Positions 1 to 6,487 of a stretch of DNA of 8,355 bases are shown one piece after another. The notes under the pieces are model-generated. The model worked only from the letters and a program-made list of their open reading frames with translations, was not told where the DNA came from and did not search any database. The translations under genes were made by a program, and so were the position numbers. Numbering within the stretch: position 1 is the stretch's first letter; every line of letters begins with the position of its first letter. Where the stretch lies: NCBI GenBank assembly GCA_022865725.1, contig JALHTP010000227.1, positions 1-8,355 of the forward strand, given 5' to 3'. This stretch comes from Methyloceanibacter sp. (GTDB taxonomy: Bacteria; Pseudomonadota; Alphaproteobacteria; Rhizobiales; Methyloligellaceae).

Positions 1-267
1 ATGCTGCGGCTCCAGCGCGAGCGCATGACCTCGAGCCTGGTCCCGAGCCAGCGGGAATATTTCCACTTCTTCGGCCTCGACTACGAGAAGCTCGCGCTCG
101 CCAAGCCCGACGCGCTGGTGATGCATCCCGGTCCGATGAACCGCGGCGTCGAGATCGACTCCAATGTCGCCGACGACCCGCGCAGCGTGATCCGCGAGCA
201 GGTGGAGATGGGCGTGGCGGTGCGCATGGCGGTGCTTCAGGCGCTCGCCCGCCATCTGCCCAACTAG
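1..267 (+). CDS. pyrB: Aspartate carbamoyltransferase, C-terminal fragment (gene runs off the left edge)
   Basis: This is the last 88 codons of the catalytic chain of aspartate carbamoyltransferase, which joins carbamoyl phosphate and L-aspartate in the second step of cytoplasmic pyrimidine synthesis. The recognisable parts are the RLQRER segment at residues 3-8 of the fragment, the REYFHFFGL stretch (18-26), the HPGPMNRG substrate-loop motif (42-49) and the closing helix with REQVEMGVAVRMAVL (65-79). HPGPxNRG is the form seen in most bacterial PyrB proteins. The Met at base 1 is an internal residue, not a start; roughly the first two thirds of the protein lie outside the window. The TAG stop shares its G with the GTG of the next gene, which points to translational coupling with the PyrC-like partner. 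The family call is very secure; the oligomeric state is inferred from that neighbour. Confidence 0.96.
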   Translation: MLRLQRERMTSSLVPSQREYFHFFGLDYEKLALAKPDALVMHPGPMNRGVEIDSNVADDPRSVIREQVEMGVAVRMAVLQALARHLPN

Positions 268-1610
268 TGACGGCGATGCAACCTCATCCTCCCGAGCAAC
301 GCGCTTCCTCCCGCCCCGTGGCGTTCGTCAACGCGCGGCTGATCGATCCGGCCTCGCGGCTCGACCGGCCTTCGGGCCTTATGATCCAGGACGGCCTCAT
401 CGCCGATCTCGGGCCGCATATCATGGCTGGCGCCACCGGCGACGCCGAGCTCGTCGATTGCGGCGGCCACGTGCTCGCTCCCGGCCTCATCGACATGATG
501 GTCTTCACCGGCGAGCCGGGCCACGAGCATCGCGAGACCCTTGCCACGGCGAGCCGGGCCGCCGCCGCGGGCGGCGTCACCACCATCGTCTGCATGCCCA
601 ATACCGACCCCGTGATCGACGACGTGGCGCTGGTCGATTTCATTTTGCGGCGCGCGCGCGACACCGCGCTCGTCAACGTTCATCCCATGGCGGCCATGAC
701 CAAGGGCCTGCTCGGCGAGGAGATGACCGAGATCGGTCTCTTGCGCGATGCAGGCGCCATCGCCTTTGCCAACGGCAAAGCGAGCCTCGCCAACGCCAAG
801 GTCATGCGCAACGTGCTCGCTTACGCCAAGGATTTCGGCGCGCTGATCGTGCATCATTTGGAAGACCACGCGCTCGCCAAGGACGGCGTGATGAACGAGG
901 GCGAGGTGGCGACGCGGCTCGGCCTGCGCGGCATCCCTTCCGCCGCCGAGACCATCATTCTCGAGCGCGACATCCGCCTCGTCGAGCTCGCCGGCGGGCG
1001 CTATCACGCCGGCCAGATCTCCTGCCGGGCCTCGCTCGACATCATCCGCACGGCAAAGCTCATGCGGCTTCCGGTCACCTGCGGGGTCTGCATCAACCAT
1101 CTCACGCTCAACGAGAACGACATCGGCCCCTACCGCACCTTCTTCAAGATGCGGCCGCCGCTCCGCTCGGAGGACGACCGCCGCGCCATGGTCGAGGGCG
1201 TGGCAAGCGGCGATATCGACGTGATCGTCTCGGCCCACGACCCGCGAGGCGCCGAAGGCAAGCGCCGCCCCTTCGCCGAGGCCGCCGACGGCGCCGTGGG
1301 GCTGGAGACCCTGCTCGGCGCGGCGCTTCGGCTCTACCACAATGGCGATGTCGAGCTTGCCCAGCTCCTACAAGCGCTCACGGCAAATCCGGCGCGATTG
1401 CTCGGGCTTGGCAGCGGACGCCTCGTCAAGGGCGCGCCCGCCGATCTCGTGGTGATCGATCTCGAGCGGCCCTGGGTGGTCGAGCCCGAGCAGTTGCGCT
1501 CCAAATCCAAGAACACGCCCTTCGACGCGGCGAGGCTTCAGGGCCGCGCGCTGCTGACCGTCGTTGCCGGTCGCCCCGTCTACAACTACGCTGACAGTCC
1601 GGGCCCGTAA
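267..1610 (+). CDS. Dihydroorotase-like protein lacking the metal-binding residues (PyrC'/PyrX type, probably non-catalytic)
   Basis: A complete 447-residue class I dihydroorotase/amidohydrolase homologue. Family landmarks are clear: APGLID (71-76), GVTTIVCMPNTDP (103-115), GVMNEGEVATRLGL (207-220), PPLRSEDDR (297-305), GLETLL (345-350) and the terminal KGAPADLVVID segment (388-398). The active site is not intact. The usual HxHxR reads M78-V-F80-T-G82; the Asp of the FxDDG region is replaced around A168/N169; the second-sphere His of HxAHxS is Q250; and the Asp of the TDHAPH motif is A323. Only the His before LED (H197) is clearly kept. In Pseudomonas such a PyrC' has no activity but is needed to assemble the PyrB dodecamer, and a structural role here is inferred from that and from the one-base overlap with pyrB. 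A true pyrC should lie elsewhere. The start is the GTG at 267; an in-frame ATG at 276 is an alternative, and neither has a clear Shine-Dalgarno sequence. Confidence 0.93.
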   Translation: MTAMQPHPPEQRASSRPVAFVNARLIDPASRLDRPSGLMIQDGLIADLGPHIMAGATGDAELVDCGGHVLAPGLIDMMVFTGEPGHEHRETLATASRAAAAGGVTTIVCMPNTDPVIDDVALVDFILRRARDTALVNVHPMAAMTKGLLGEEMTEIGLLRDAGAIAFANGKASLANAKVMRNVLAYAKDFGALIVHHLEDHALAKDGVMNEGEVATRLGLRGIPSAAETIILERDIRLVELAGGRYHAGQISCRASLDIIRTAKLMRLPVTCGVCINHLTLNENDIGPYRTFFKMRPPLRSEDDRRAMVEGVASGDIDVIVSAHDPRGAEGKRRPFAEAADGAVGLETLLGAALRLYHNGDVELAQLLQALTANPARLLGLGSGRLVKGAPADLVVIDLERPWVVEPEQLRSKSKNTPFDAARLQGRALLTVVAGRPVYNYADSPGP

Positions 1611-1636
1611 CGGCGTCCTCAATGGAAGGGTGATCG

Positions 1637-2248
1637 ATGTCTCCTCCCGATTGGAGTGGGGCGCTTATCTATCTTGCCGCTTTTGCCGGCGGCTATCTCC
1701 TCGGCTCGATCCCCTTCGGCCTGCTCCTGGCCAAGCTCGCCGGCCTCGGCGATCTGCGTCAGATCGGCTCCGGCAATATCGGGGCGACCAATGTCTTGCG
1801 CGCAGGCAGCAAATTGCTTGCCGCGCTGACCCTGCTTCTCGACGCGGCCAAGGGCACGGCGGCCGTGCTGCTTGCCGCCCATTGGGGCGAGACCGCCGCC
1901 ATGCTGGCGGGCCTTGGCGCCTTTCTCGGGCATGTATTTCCGGTCTGGCTCGGCTTTCGCGGCGGCAAAGGGGTGGCGACCTATATCGGCGTCCTGCTCG
2001 GCCTCTATTGGCCCGCCGCGGCGGCATTCGGCGCAGTCTGGCTGATCCTAGCCTTCGCCACGCGCTATTCCTCCCTCGCCGCGCTCGTGGCGAGCGGCGC
2101 GAGTGTGGCAGTTCTCGCAGCCACCAGCCAATGGCCGCTCGCGGCGCTGCTTCTGCTGCTCACCGTCCTTCTTTATATTCGCCACGCCGGCAATATCGGC
2201 CGTCTGGCGAGAGGCGAGGAGGCGCGCATTGGCGAGAGGAAGGTCTAA
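1637..2248 (+). CDS. plsY: Acyl-phosphate:glycerol-3-phosphate acyltransferase, integral membrane protein
   Basis: PlsY moves an acyl group from acyl-phosphate (made by PlsX) onto the 1-position of glycerol 3-phosphate, giving lysophosphatidate, the first committed step of phospholipid synthesis at the inner membrane. The 203-residue length is normal. All three conserved loops are present: GSGNIGATN (44-52), GHVFPVWLGFRGGKG (98-112) and HAGNIGRLARGEE (183-195). Hydrophobic segments near residues 10-30, 60-82, 86-104, 113-140 and 146-180 fit a protein with about five membrane helices. The ATG is preceded by GGAAGGG (1624-1630) with a six-base spacer. It lies 26 bases after the pyrC-like gene, and its 3' end contains the ribosome-binding site and start of dprA, so the three probably share a transcript. 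No functional link with pyrimidine synthesis is implied; the arrangement looks like common rhizobial gene order. Confidence 0.96.
   Translation: MSPPDWSGALIYLAAFAGGYLLGSIPFGLLLAKLAGLGDLRQIGSGNIGATNVLRAGSKLLAALTLLLDAAKGTAAVLLAAHWGETAAMLAGLGAFLGHVFPVWLGFRGGKGVATYIGVLLGLYWPAAAAFGAVWLILAFATRYSSLAALVASGASVAVLAATSQWPLAALLLLLTVLLYIRHAGNIGRLARGEEARIGERKV
2217..2231 (+). promoter_or_regulatory. Ribosome-binding site and TTG start of dprA inside plsY
   Basis: A perfect AGGAGG (2217-2222) sits six bases before a TTG (2229-2231) that is in frame with dprA. There is no ATG, GTG or other TTG in that frame between here and the conserved first helix, so this pair decides the start. A ten-base direct repeat, TGGCGAGAGG, at 2205-2214 and 2230-2239 brackets the site; its second copy runs into another purine-rich stretch, but no usable start codon follows that one. 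Confidence 0.72.
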
Positions 2249-3389
2249 GGGCCCGCTCAAGCAAAGCAGTGCTGCGCGGCTCAACCATCAGCAGCGCCTG
2301 AGCTGGCTCAGGCTGATCCGAAGCGAGAATGTGGGGCCCGCCACCTTTCGCACGCTGGTCAACGAGTTCGGCGGCGCCGAGGCCGCCATCGAGGCGCTGC
2401 CGCTTTTGTCGCGGCGCGGGGGACGCGCCCACGACATCCGCCTCTGCACCGAGGCCGAAGCCGAGGCCGAGCTCGAGGCGGCCGAAAGGCTCGGTGCGAA
2501 CCTCGTCGCCATAGGCGAGCCGGGCTATCCCCCGGCGCTCGCCGAGGTCGATGCGCCGCCGCCGCTGCTCTACGCCAAGGGCAGGCTCGATCTCGCCGAC
2601 ATCCCCATCGTCGCCATCGTCGGCGCCCGCAACGGCTCGGCGGTCGGACAGAAATTCACCCGTCAGATCGCGGCCGAGCTCGGGCTCGAAGGTTTCGGCA
2701 TCGCCTCGGGCCTCGCCCGCGGCATCGATACGGCAGCGCATCTTGCGGCGCTCGATCATGGCACCATCGCCGTGCTCGCGGGCGGTATCGATATCGTCTA
2801 CCCGCCGGAGAACGAAGCTTTGCAGCAGGCGATCGGCGAGCGGGGTCTCCTCATCAGCGAGCGCTCTCCCGGCTTCTCTCCGCGGGGAAAGGATTTTCCC
2901 CGCCGCAACCGGCTGATCTCGGGAATCTCGCTCGGCGTCGTCGTGATCGAGGCCGCCGAGCGCTCAGGCTCGCTGATCACGGCCCGCTTCGCCGGCGAGC
3001 AGGGACGCGAAGTGTTCGCCGTCCCCGGCAGCCCTCTCGATCCGCGCTCGGCTGGCACCAACAATCTGCTGAAGCAAGGCGCCGGCCTCGTCACCTGCGT
3101 CCGCGACATCCTGGAAGTACTCGCGCCGATCCTCGGCCGTCCCCCTGCCCCGCCGCCGATCGAGCTTGCCGCGGCCGACGAGCATAAATTGCCTGAGCCC
3201 CTGCCCGACATCCGTCAAAGCGAGCGCGAGCTGGTCGTGGGCGCCCTTGGGCCGAGCCCGGTCGATATCGACGAGCTGATCCGCGCGACCGGGGTTGCCA
3301 CCAGGAAGGTGCATATCGTGCTGCTCGAGCTCGACCTAGTGGGAAGGCTACAGCGCCACGGTCAGCAGTTTGTCTCACTGAGACTGTGA
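2229..3389 (+). CDS. dprA: DNA-processing protein DprA (Smf family)
   Basis: DprA binds single-stranded DNA and loads RecA during natural transformation; it is also kept in many bacteria not known to be competent. From the TTG start the protein has 386 residues. An N-terminal helical region contains LIRSENVGPATF (about 29-40). The Rossmann-like core carries VGARNGS (131-137), SGLARGID (160-167), GGIDIVYPPEN (185-195) and FPRRNRLIS (223-231). A winged-helix domain follows at about 320-386, matching the three-part DprA of alphaproteobacteria. A linker rich in Pro and Ala separates core and wing. The start overlaps plsY by 20 bases, so translation is probably coupled. An in-frame ATG at 2103 would add 42 arginine-rich residues read from plsY sequence and unlike DprA, so I reject it. 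The identity is secure; a role in competence cannot be judged from this window. Confidence 0.95.
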   Translation: MARGRSKGPLKQSSAARLNHQQRLSWLRLIRSENVGPATFRTLVNEFGGAEAAIEALPLLSRRGGRAHDIRLCTEAEAEAELEAAERLGANLVAIGEPGYPPALAEVDAPPPLLYAKGRLDLADIPIVAIVGARNGSAVGQKFTRQIAAELGLEGFGIASGLARGIDTAAHLAALDHGTIAVLAGGIDIVYPPENEALQQAIGERGLLISERSPGFSPRGKDFPRRNRLISGISLGVVVIEAAERSGSLITARFAGEQGREVFAVPGSPLDPRSAGTNNLLKQGAGLVTCVRDILEVLAPILGRPPAPPPIELAAADEHKLPEPLPDIRQSERELVVGALGPSPVDIDELIRATGVATRKVHIVLLELDLVGRLQRHGQQFVSLRL

Positions 3390-3401
3390 CCGGGCGAGCC
3401 G

Positions 3402-3610
3402 TCAGCCGCCGCTCGACTTTTCGTTATTGGCTTCTTCGAGGGCGACGGTGATCAGATAGGCGAGAAAGGGCATCTGGGCGCTCTGGGCGACCGATTTCAG
3501 CCCCTCGAGCAACGAGGCGATACATTCGCCGCCTCCTTGGGCGTCAGCTCAGGCCCATGGCTCGATGGGCTGGCACCGCCTGCTGGAGGCTGGGCGCGGG
3601 TCCCTGCCAT
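3402..3610 (-). pseudogene. Small helical-protein gene split by a one-base frameshift
   Basis: On the minus strand an ATG at 3610-3608 with AAGG nine bases upstream opens a frame of 28 residues ending in ELTPKEAA. Without a shift it reads nine more residues to a stop at 3499-3497. Moving by one base at about 3527 joins it to a second open frame of 41 residues, starting ECIASLLEGLK and containing QMPFLAYLITVALEEANN, which stops at 3404-3402. The joined product would be 69 residues: a Pro/Gly/Ser-rich leader, then two amphipathic helices. From memory this resembles small uncharacterised alphaproteobacterial proteins of the pattern LTPKEAAE...LAYLLxxALxEA, but I could not search for it and know no function. 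The second frame has an upstream stop at 3551-3549 and no well-placed start of its own, so it is unlikely to be a separate gene. One missing base explains everything: a true pseudogene, a sequence error, or less likely programmed frameshifting. Confidence 0.5.
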
Positions 3611-3623
3611 TTCGTAATGCCTT
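3611..3623 (-). promoter_or_regulatory. Ribosome-binding site of the frameshifted small gene
   Basis: On the minus strand AAGG (3623-3620) lies nine bases before the ATG at 3610. It supports the view that the broken small frame was a real gene with this start. Confidence 0.4.
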
Positions 3624-3726
3624 GTTTTCGCGCCGATTGGACCCCAGCACCGCGCCGAAACGTTGATTTTCGCCCGCGGACGCCCTCCAAAGACACCTTC
3701 CGGCCTAACAGCCTGCGGTTGTTTTA

Positions 3727-3755
3727 GTTAAGTATAAACACTTAGAAGTTGTCAA
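3727..3755 (-). promoter_or_regulatory. Candidate leftward promoter for the small minus-strand gene
   Basis: Read on the minus strand, bases 3755-3750 give a perfect TTGACA. With a standard 17-18 base spacer the -10 would be CTTAAC or TTAACT, a weak match. A much better TATACT (3736-3731) lies only 13 bases away, too close for a normal sigma-70 pair. The -35 is convincing and the -10 assignment is not. The small gene's start is about 120 bases further along. Confidence 0.3.
3729..3744. repeat. AT-rich inverted repeat, possible operator
   Basis: TAAGT (3729-3733) and ACTTA (3740-3744) form a perfect five-base inverted repeat around a six-base centre, ATAAAC. It overlaps the likely -10 zone of the leftward promoter and lies about 28 bases upstream of the rightward -35 box. 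The size and position would suit a dimeric regulator, but I do not recognise the motif, and short palindromes do occur by chance in AT-rich DNA. Confidence 0.3.
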
Positions 3756-3771
3756 TCGGCTTCAACCAAAT

Positions 3772-3800
3772 TTGACAGAGGCGGGTCAACACACCATTTT
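3772..3800 (+). promoter_or_regulatory. Candidate rightward promoter for topA
   Basis: A perfect TTGACA (3772-3777) is followed after 17 bases by CATTTT (3795-3800), which matches TATAAT at three of six positions. This would give a topA leader of roughly 70 bases. The -35 box stands 16 bases from an oppositely oriented TTGACA (3755-3750). The -35 sequence and spacing favour the call; the poor -10 limits it. Supercoiling control of topA, known in some other bacteria, cannot be judged here. Confidence 0.4.
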
Positions 3801-3874
3801 CCGCCGCGTAAGGCGGGGTCCATCCGGTCCCACGCCCTCAGCCTGACGCAATTTGCGCGGCTAGGAACGTCTCA

Positions 3875-6478
3875 ATGAACATCGTCATCGTCGAATCGCC
3901 AGCCAAGGCCAAGACCGTCAACAAATATCTCGGGCCCGGATACAAGGTCCTGGCGTCCTACGGCCATGTGCGCGACCTGCCCTCCAAGAACGGCTCGGTC
4001 GAGCCGGACAAGGACTTCGAGATGCATTGGGACGTGGAGCCCAAGGCCGCCAAACGGCTTGACGAGATCGTCAAAGCCATGAAGGGCGCGAGCAAGCTGA
4101 TCCTTGCCACCGACCCCGACCGCGAGGGCGAGGCCATCTCCTGGCATGTCCTCCAGGTGCTCGACCGCAAGAAGGCGCTCGTAGGCATCCCGGTGGAGCG
4201 AGTCGTCTTCAATGCCGTCACCAAAGAGGCCGTGCTCGAAGCCATGCGGCATCCCCGCGCCATCGACGGTCCCCTGGTCAATGCCTATCTCGCCCGCCGG
4301 GCGCTCGACTATCTCGTGGGCTTCACGCTGTCCCCCGTGCTCTGGCGGAAGCTGCCAGGCGCGCGTTCGGCCGGCCGGGTGCAGTCGGTCGCGCTCCGCC
4401 TCGTCTGCGACCGCGAGCTGGAGATCGAGCGATTCAAGACGCAGGAATATTGGTCGATCCTGGCCGAGCTTGCCACGGCCAAGAACGAGACCTTCCAGGC
4501 GAGGCTCGTCGCGGCCGACGGCAAGAAGCTCGAGAAGTTCGATGTCTCCGATCAGGCGACCGCCGAGCGCCTGAAGGCGGCGCTCGAAAGCGGACGCTTC
4601 CAGGTCTCCAGCATCGAAAGCAAGGCGCAGCGACGTCACCCCGCGGCCCCCTTCACCACCTCGACCCTCCAGCAGGAGGCATCGCGCAAGCTCGGCTTCT
4701 CGCCGCGCCAGACCATGCAACTCGCGCAGCGGCTTTACGAGGGCGTCGAGATGGGTGGCGAGGCCGAAGGCCTCATCACCTATATGCGGACCGACGGCGT
4801 GCAGATCGTGCCGGAAGCGGTCGCGGCCGTCCGCCGCCTCGTCACCAAGCTCTATGGCGATCGCTACGTGCCCGCCTCGCCGCGCCAATACGAGGCCAAG
4901 GCTAAGAACGCGCAGGAAGCCCACGAGGCCATTAGGCCGACCGACTTCACCAAGGAGCCCGACAAGGTGGCCCGCTATCTCGAAGCGGACGCTGCCAAGC
5001 TCTACAAGCTCATCTGGCAGCGGACGCTGGCAAGCCAGGCCTCGAGCGCCGAGATCGAGCGCACGACAGCCGAGATCGACGTCACCGGCAAGGACGGCAA
5101 GCCTTACGGCGTCAGGGCCACGGGCTCCGTCATCCGCTTCGACGGCTTTCTCAAGATCTACGAGGAAGGGATCGACGACGCGGTCGGCGAGGACGGCGCC
5201 CTTCCCGCGCTTGCCAAGGGCGACGCGCTCGACCCCCGCAAGATCGAGGCGAAGCAGCATTTCACCGAGCCGCCGCCCCGCTACAGCGAGGCGACCCTCA
5301 TCAAGAAGATGGAGGAGCTCGGCATCGGCAGGCCGTCCACCTACGCCTCGACGCTCAACGTGCTCCGCGAACGCGAATATGTCCGCCTCGACAAGAAGCG
5401 GCTCTACCCCGAGGACAAAGGCCGATTGGTCACCGCCTTCCTCGAGAGCTTCTTCAGCCGCTACGTCGAATACGACTTCACCGCCGATCTGGAGGAGAAG
5501 CTCGACCTCATCTCCGCGGGCACGCTCGAATGGAAGGACGTGCTGCGCGACTTCTGGCGCGACTTCATCGCCGCCGTGAACGATATCGGCGATCTGCGGA
5601 TTACCCAGGTGCTGGATGCGCTCAACGACCTGTTGGGCCCGCATATCTTTCCCGACCAGGGTCAAGGCACCGATCCCAGGGGCTGCCCCTCCTGCGGCAT
5701 CGGGCGCCTCAGCCTCAAGGTCGGCAAATTCGGCGCCTTCATCGGCTGCTCCAATTATCCCGACTGCCGCTTTACCCGCCAGCTCGCCGACACCGGCGAC
5801 AAAGGCTCGGCCGGCGCCGAAGCGAAAGTGCTCGGCACCGATCCCGAGACCGGCCTTGACGTGACGGTCCGCAGCGGCCGCTTCGGTCCTTACGTCCAGC
5901 TTGGCGAGGCCAACGGAAAAGAGAAGCCGAAGCGCGCGTCGATCCCCAAGGGCACCGACCCGCAAAGCCTCGATCTCCGCCACGCGCTCTCCCTGCTCTC
6001 GCTGCCGCGCGAGGTGGGTCTGCATCCGGAGTCGGGCAAGCCGATCATGGCGGGCTTCGGCCGCTTCGGTCCGTATATTCAGCACGACGGCAAATATGCG
6101 AGCCTTGGCGGACCCGAAGAGGTGTTCGAGGTGGGCTTGAATCGCGCGGTGACCCTGCTCGCCGAAAAGGCCGCGTCCTCGAGTGCTCGGCGTGGGGCGA
6201 GTGTGATCAAGGAGCTTGGCGAGCATCCCGGGCTTGGCGGCAAGGTGCAGGTCTTGACCGGCAAGTACGGACCTTACGTGAAGCATGGCAAGGTCAACGC
6301 CACGCTGCCCAAGGATCGCGAGCCCGAGCAGGTGACGATGGAAGAGGCGGTCGAGCTGATCGCCGCCAGGAGCGCCAAAGCCCCTGCCGCGAAGAAGCCG
6401 GCTAAGAAGCCCGCCAAGAAGCCTGCGCGTAAAGGCGGAAAGAGCAACAAAGAGGCCGTCGAGGAGACGGCAGGCTGA
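3875..6478 (+). CDS. topA: DNA topoisomerase I (type IA)
   Basis: TopA relaxes negative supercoils by cutting and rejoining one strand through a 5'-phosphotyrosine link. The 867-residue protein is complete. The N-terminal toprim domain has IVESPAKAKT (5-14, with E7) and the acidic triad in ATDPDREGE (D80, D82, E84). The nicking Tyr is Y303 in LITYMRTDG (300-308), and YSEATLIKKMEELGIGRPSTY (470-490) marks the later core. One four-cysteine zinc site follows (C604, C607, C625, C631), then three GRFGPYV/GKYGPYV repeats near 668-674, 729-735 and 797-802, and a lysine-alanine-proline tail (about 834-857) built on AKKP units. One zinc site, with repeats in place of the others, is common in alphaproteobacteria. 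The ATG has AGGAA (3863-3867) seven bases upstream. rnr begins nine bases after the stop, so the two are probably cotranscribed. Confidence 0.98.
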   Translation: MNIVIVESPAKAKTVNKYLGPGYKVLASYGHVRDLPSKNGSVEPDKDFEMHWDVEPKAAKRLDEIVKAMKGASKLILATDPDREGEAISWHVLQVLDRKKALVGIPVERVVFNAVTKEAVLEAMRHPRAIDGPLVNAYLARRALDYLVGFTLSPVLWRKLPGARSAGRVQSVALRLVCDRELEIERFKTQEYWSILAELATAKNETFQARLVAADGKKLEKFDVSDQATAERLKAALESGRFQVSSIESKAQRRHPAAPFTTSTLQQEASRKLGFSPRQTMQLAQRLYEGVEMGGEAEGLITYMRTDGVQIVPEAVAAVRRLVTKLYGDRYVPASPRQYEAKAKNAQEAHEAIRPTDFTKEPDKVARYLEADAAKLYKLIWQRTLASQASSAEIERTTAEIDVTGKDGKPYGVRATGSVIRFDGFLKIYEEGIDDAVGEDGALPALAKGDALDPRKIEAKQHFTEPPPRYSEATLIKKMEELGIGRPSTYASTLNVLREREYVRLDKKRLYPEDKGRLVTAFLESFFSRYVEYDFTADLEEKLDLISAGTLEWKDVLRDFWRDFIAAVNDIGDLRITQVLDALNDLLGPHIFPDQGQGTDPRGCPSCGIGRLSLKVGKFGAFIGCSNYPDCRFTRQLADTGDKGSAGAEAKVLGTDPETGLDVTVRSGRFGPYVQLGEANGKEKPKRASIPKGTDPQSLDLRHALSLLSLPREVGLHPESGKPIMAGFGRFGPYIQHDGKYASLGGPEEVFEVGLNRAVTLLAEKAASSSARRGASVIKELGEHPGLGGKVQVLTGKYGPYVKHGKVNATLPKDREPEQVTMEEAVELIAARSAKAPAAKKPAKKPAKKPARKGGKSNKEAVEETAG

Positions 6479-6487
6479 GCGGCGACC

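Larger units (their letters stand above)
3611..3874. other. Non-coding divergent intergenic region upstream of topA
   Basis: No convincing protein frame was found in these 264 bases. The left part (to about 3718) is GC-rich without obvious structure. Bases 3721-3750 are sharply AT-rich (23 of 30), unlike anything else in the window, and are followed by two opposed TTGACA boxes. The right part (3800-3860) contains short GC-rich self-complementary stretches such as CCGCC/GGCGG around 3801-3817 that could fold in the topA leader. The region lies between a leftward small gene and rightward topA, as expected for a shared promoter zone. Confidence 0.6.

Noticed and set aside
264..1340. A 358-codon open frame antisense to the dihydroorotase-like gene
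   Set aside because: Same codon-bias shadow effect; it lies inside a clearly conserved gene and its product is low-complexity with no family resemblance.
2103..2228. N-terminal extension of DprA from the ATG at 2103
   Set aside because: The extra 42 residues are plsY sequence read in another frame, unlike any DprA N-terminus, and the TTG at 2229 has a perfect ribosome-binding site.
3395..3420. Possible terminator after dprA: CGAGC (3395-3399) pairing with GCTCG (3411-3415), followed by ACTTTT
   Set aside because: The stem is only five base pairs with an eleven-base loop and a four-T run, too weak to call, and it overlaps the end of the small minus-strand frame.
3557..3727. A 56-codon plus-strand frame starting with ATG in the dprA-topA gap
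   Set aside because: Its product is rich in Trp, Cys and Arg with no pattern of a real protein, no Shine-Dalgarno sequence precedes it, and it runs antisense through the better-supported small gene.
3872..6286. An 804-codon open frame antisense to topA
   Set aside because: It is codon-aligned with topA on the opposite strand. Its stops would need TTA, CTA or TCA codons in topA, which are rare in such GC-rich coding DNA, so a long antisense frame is expected. Its translation shows no recognisable domain.
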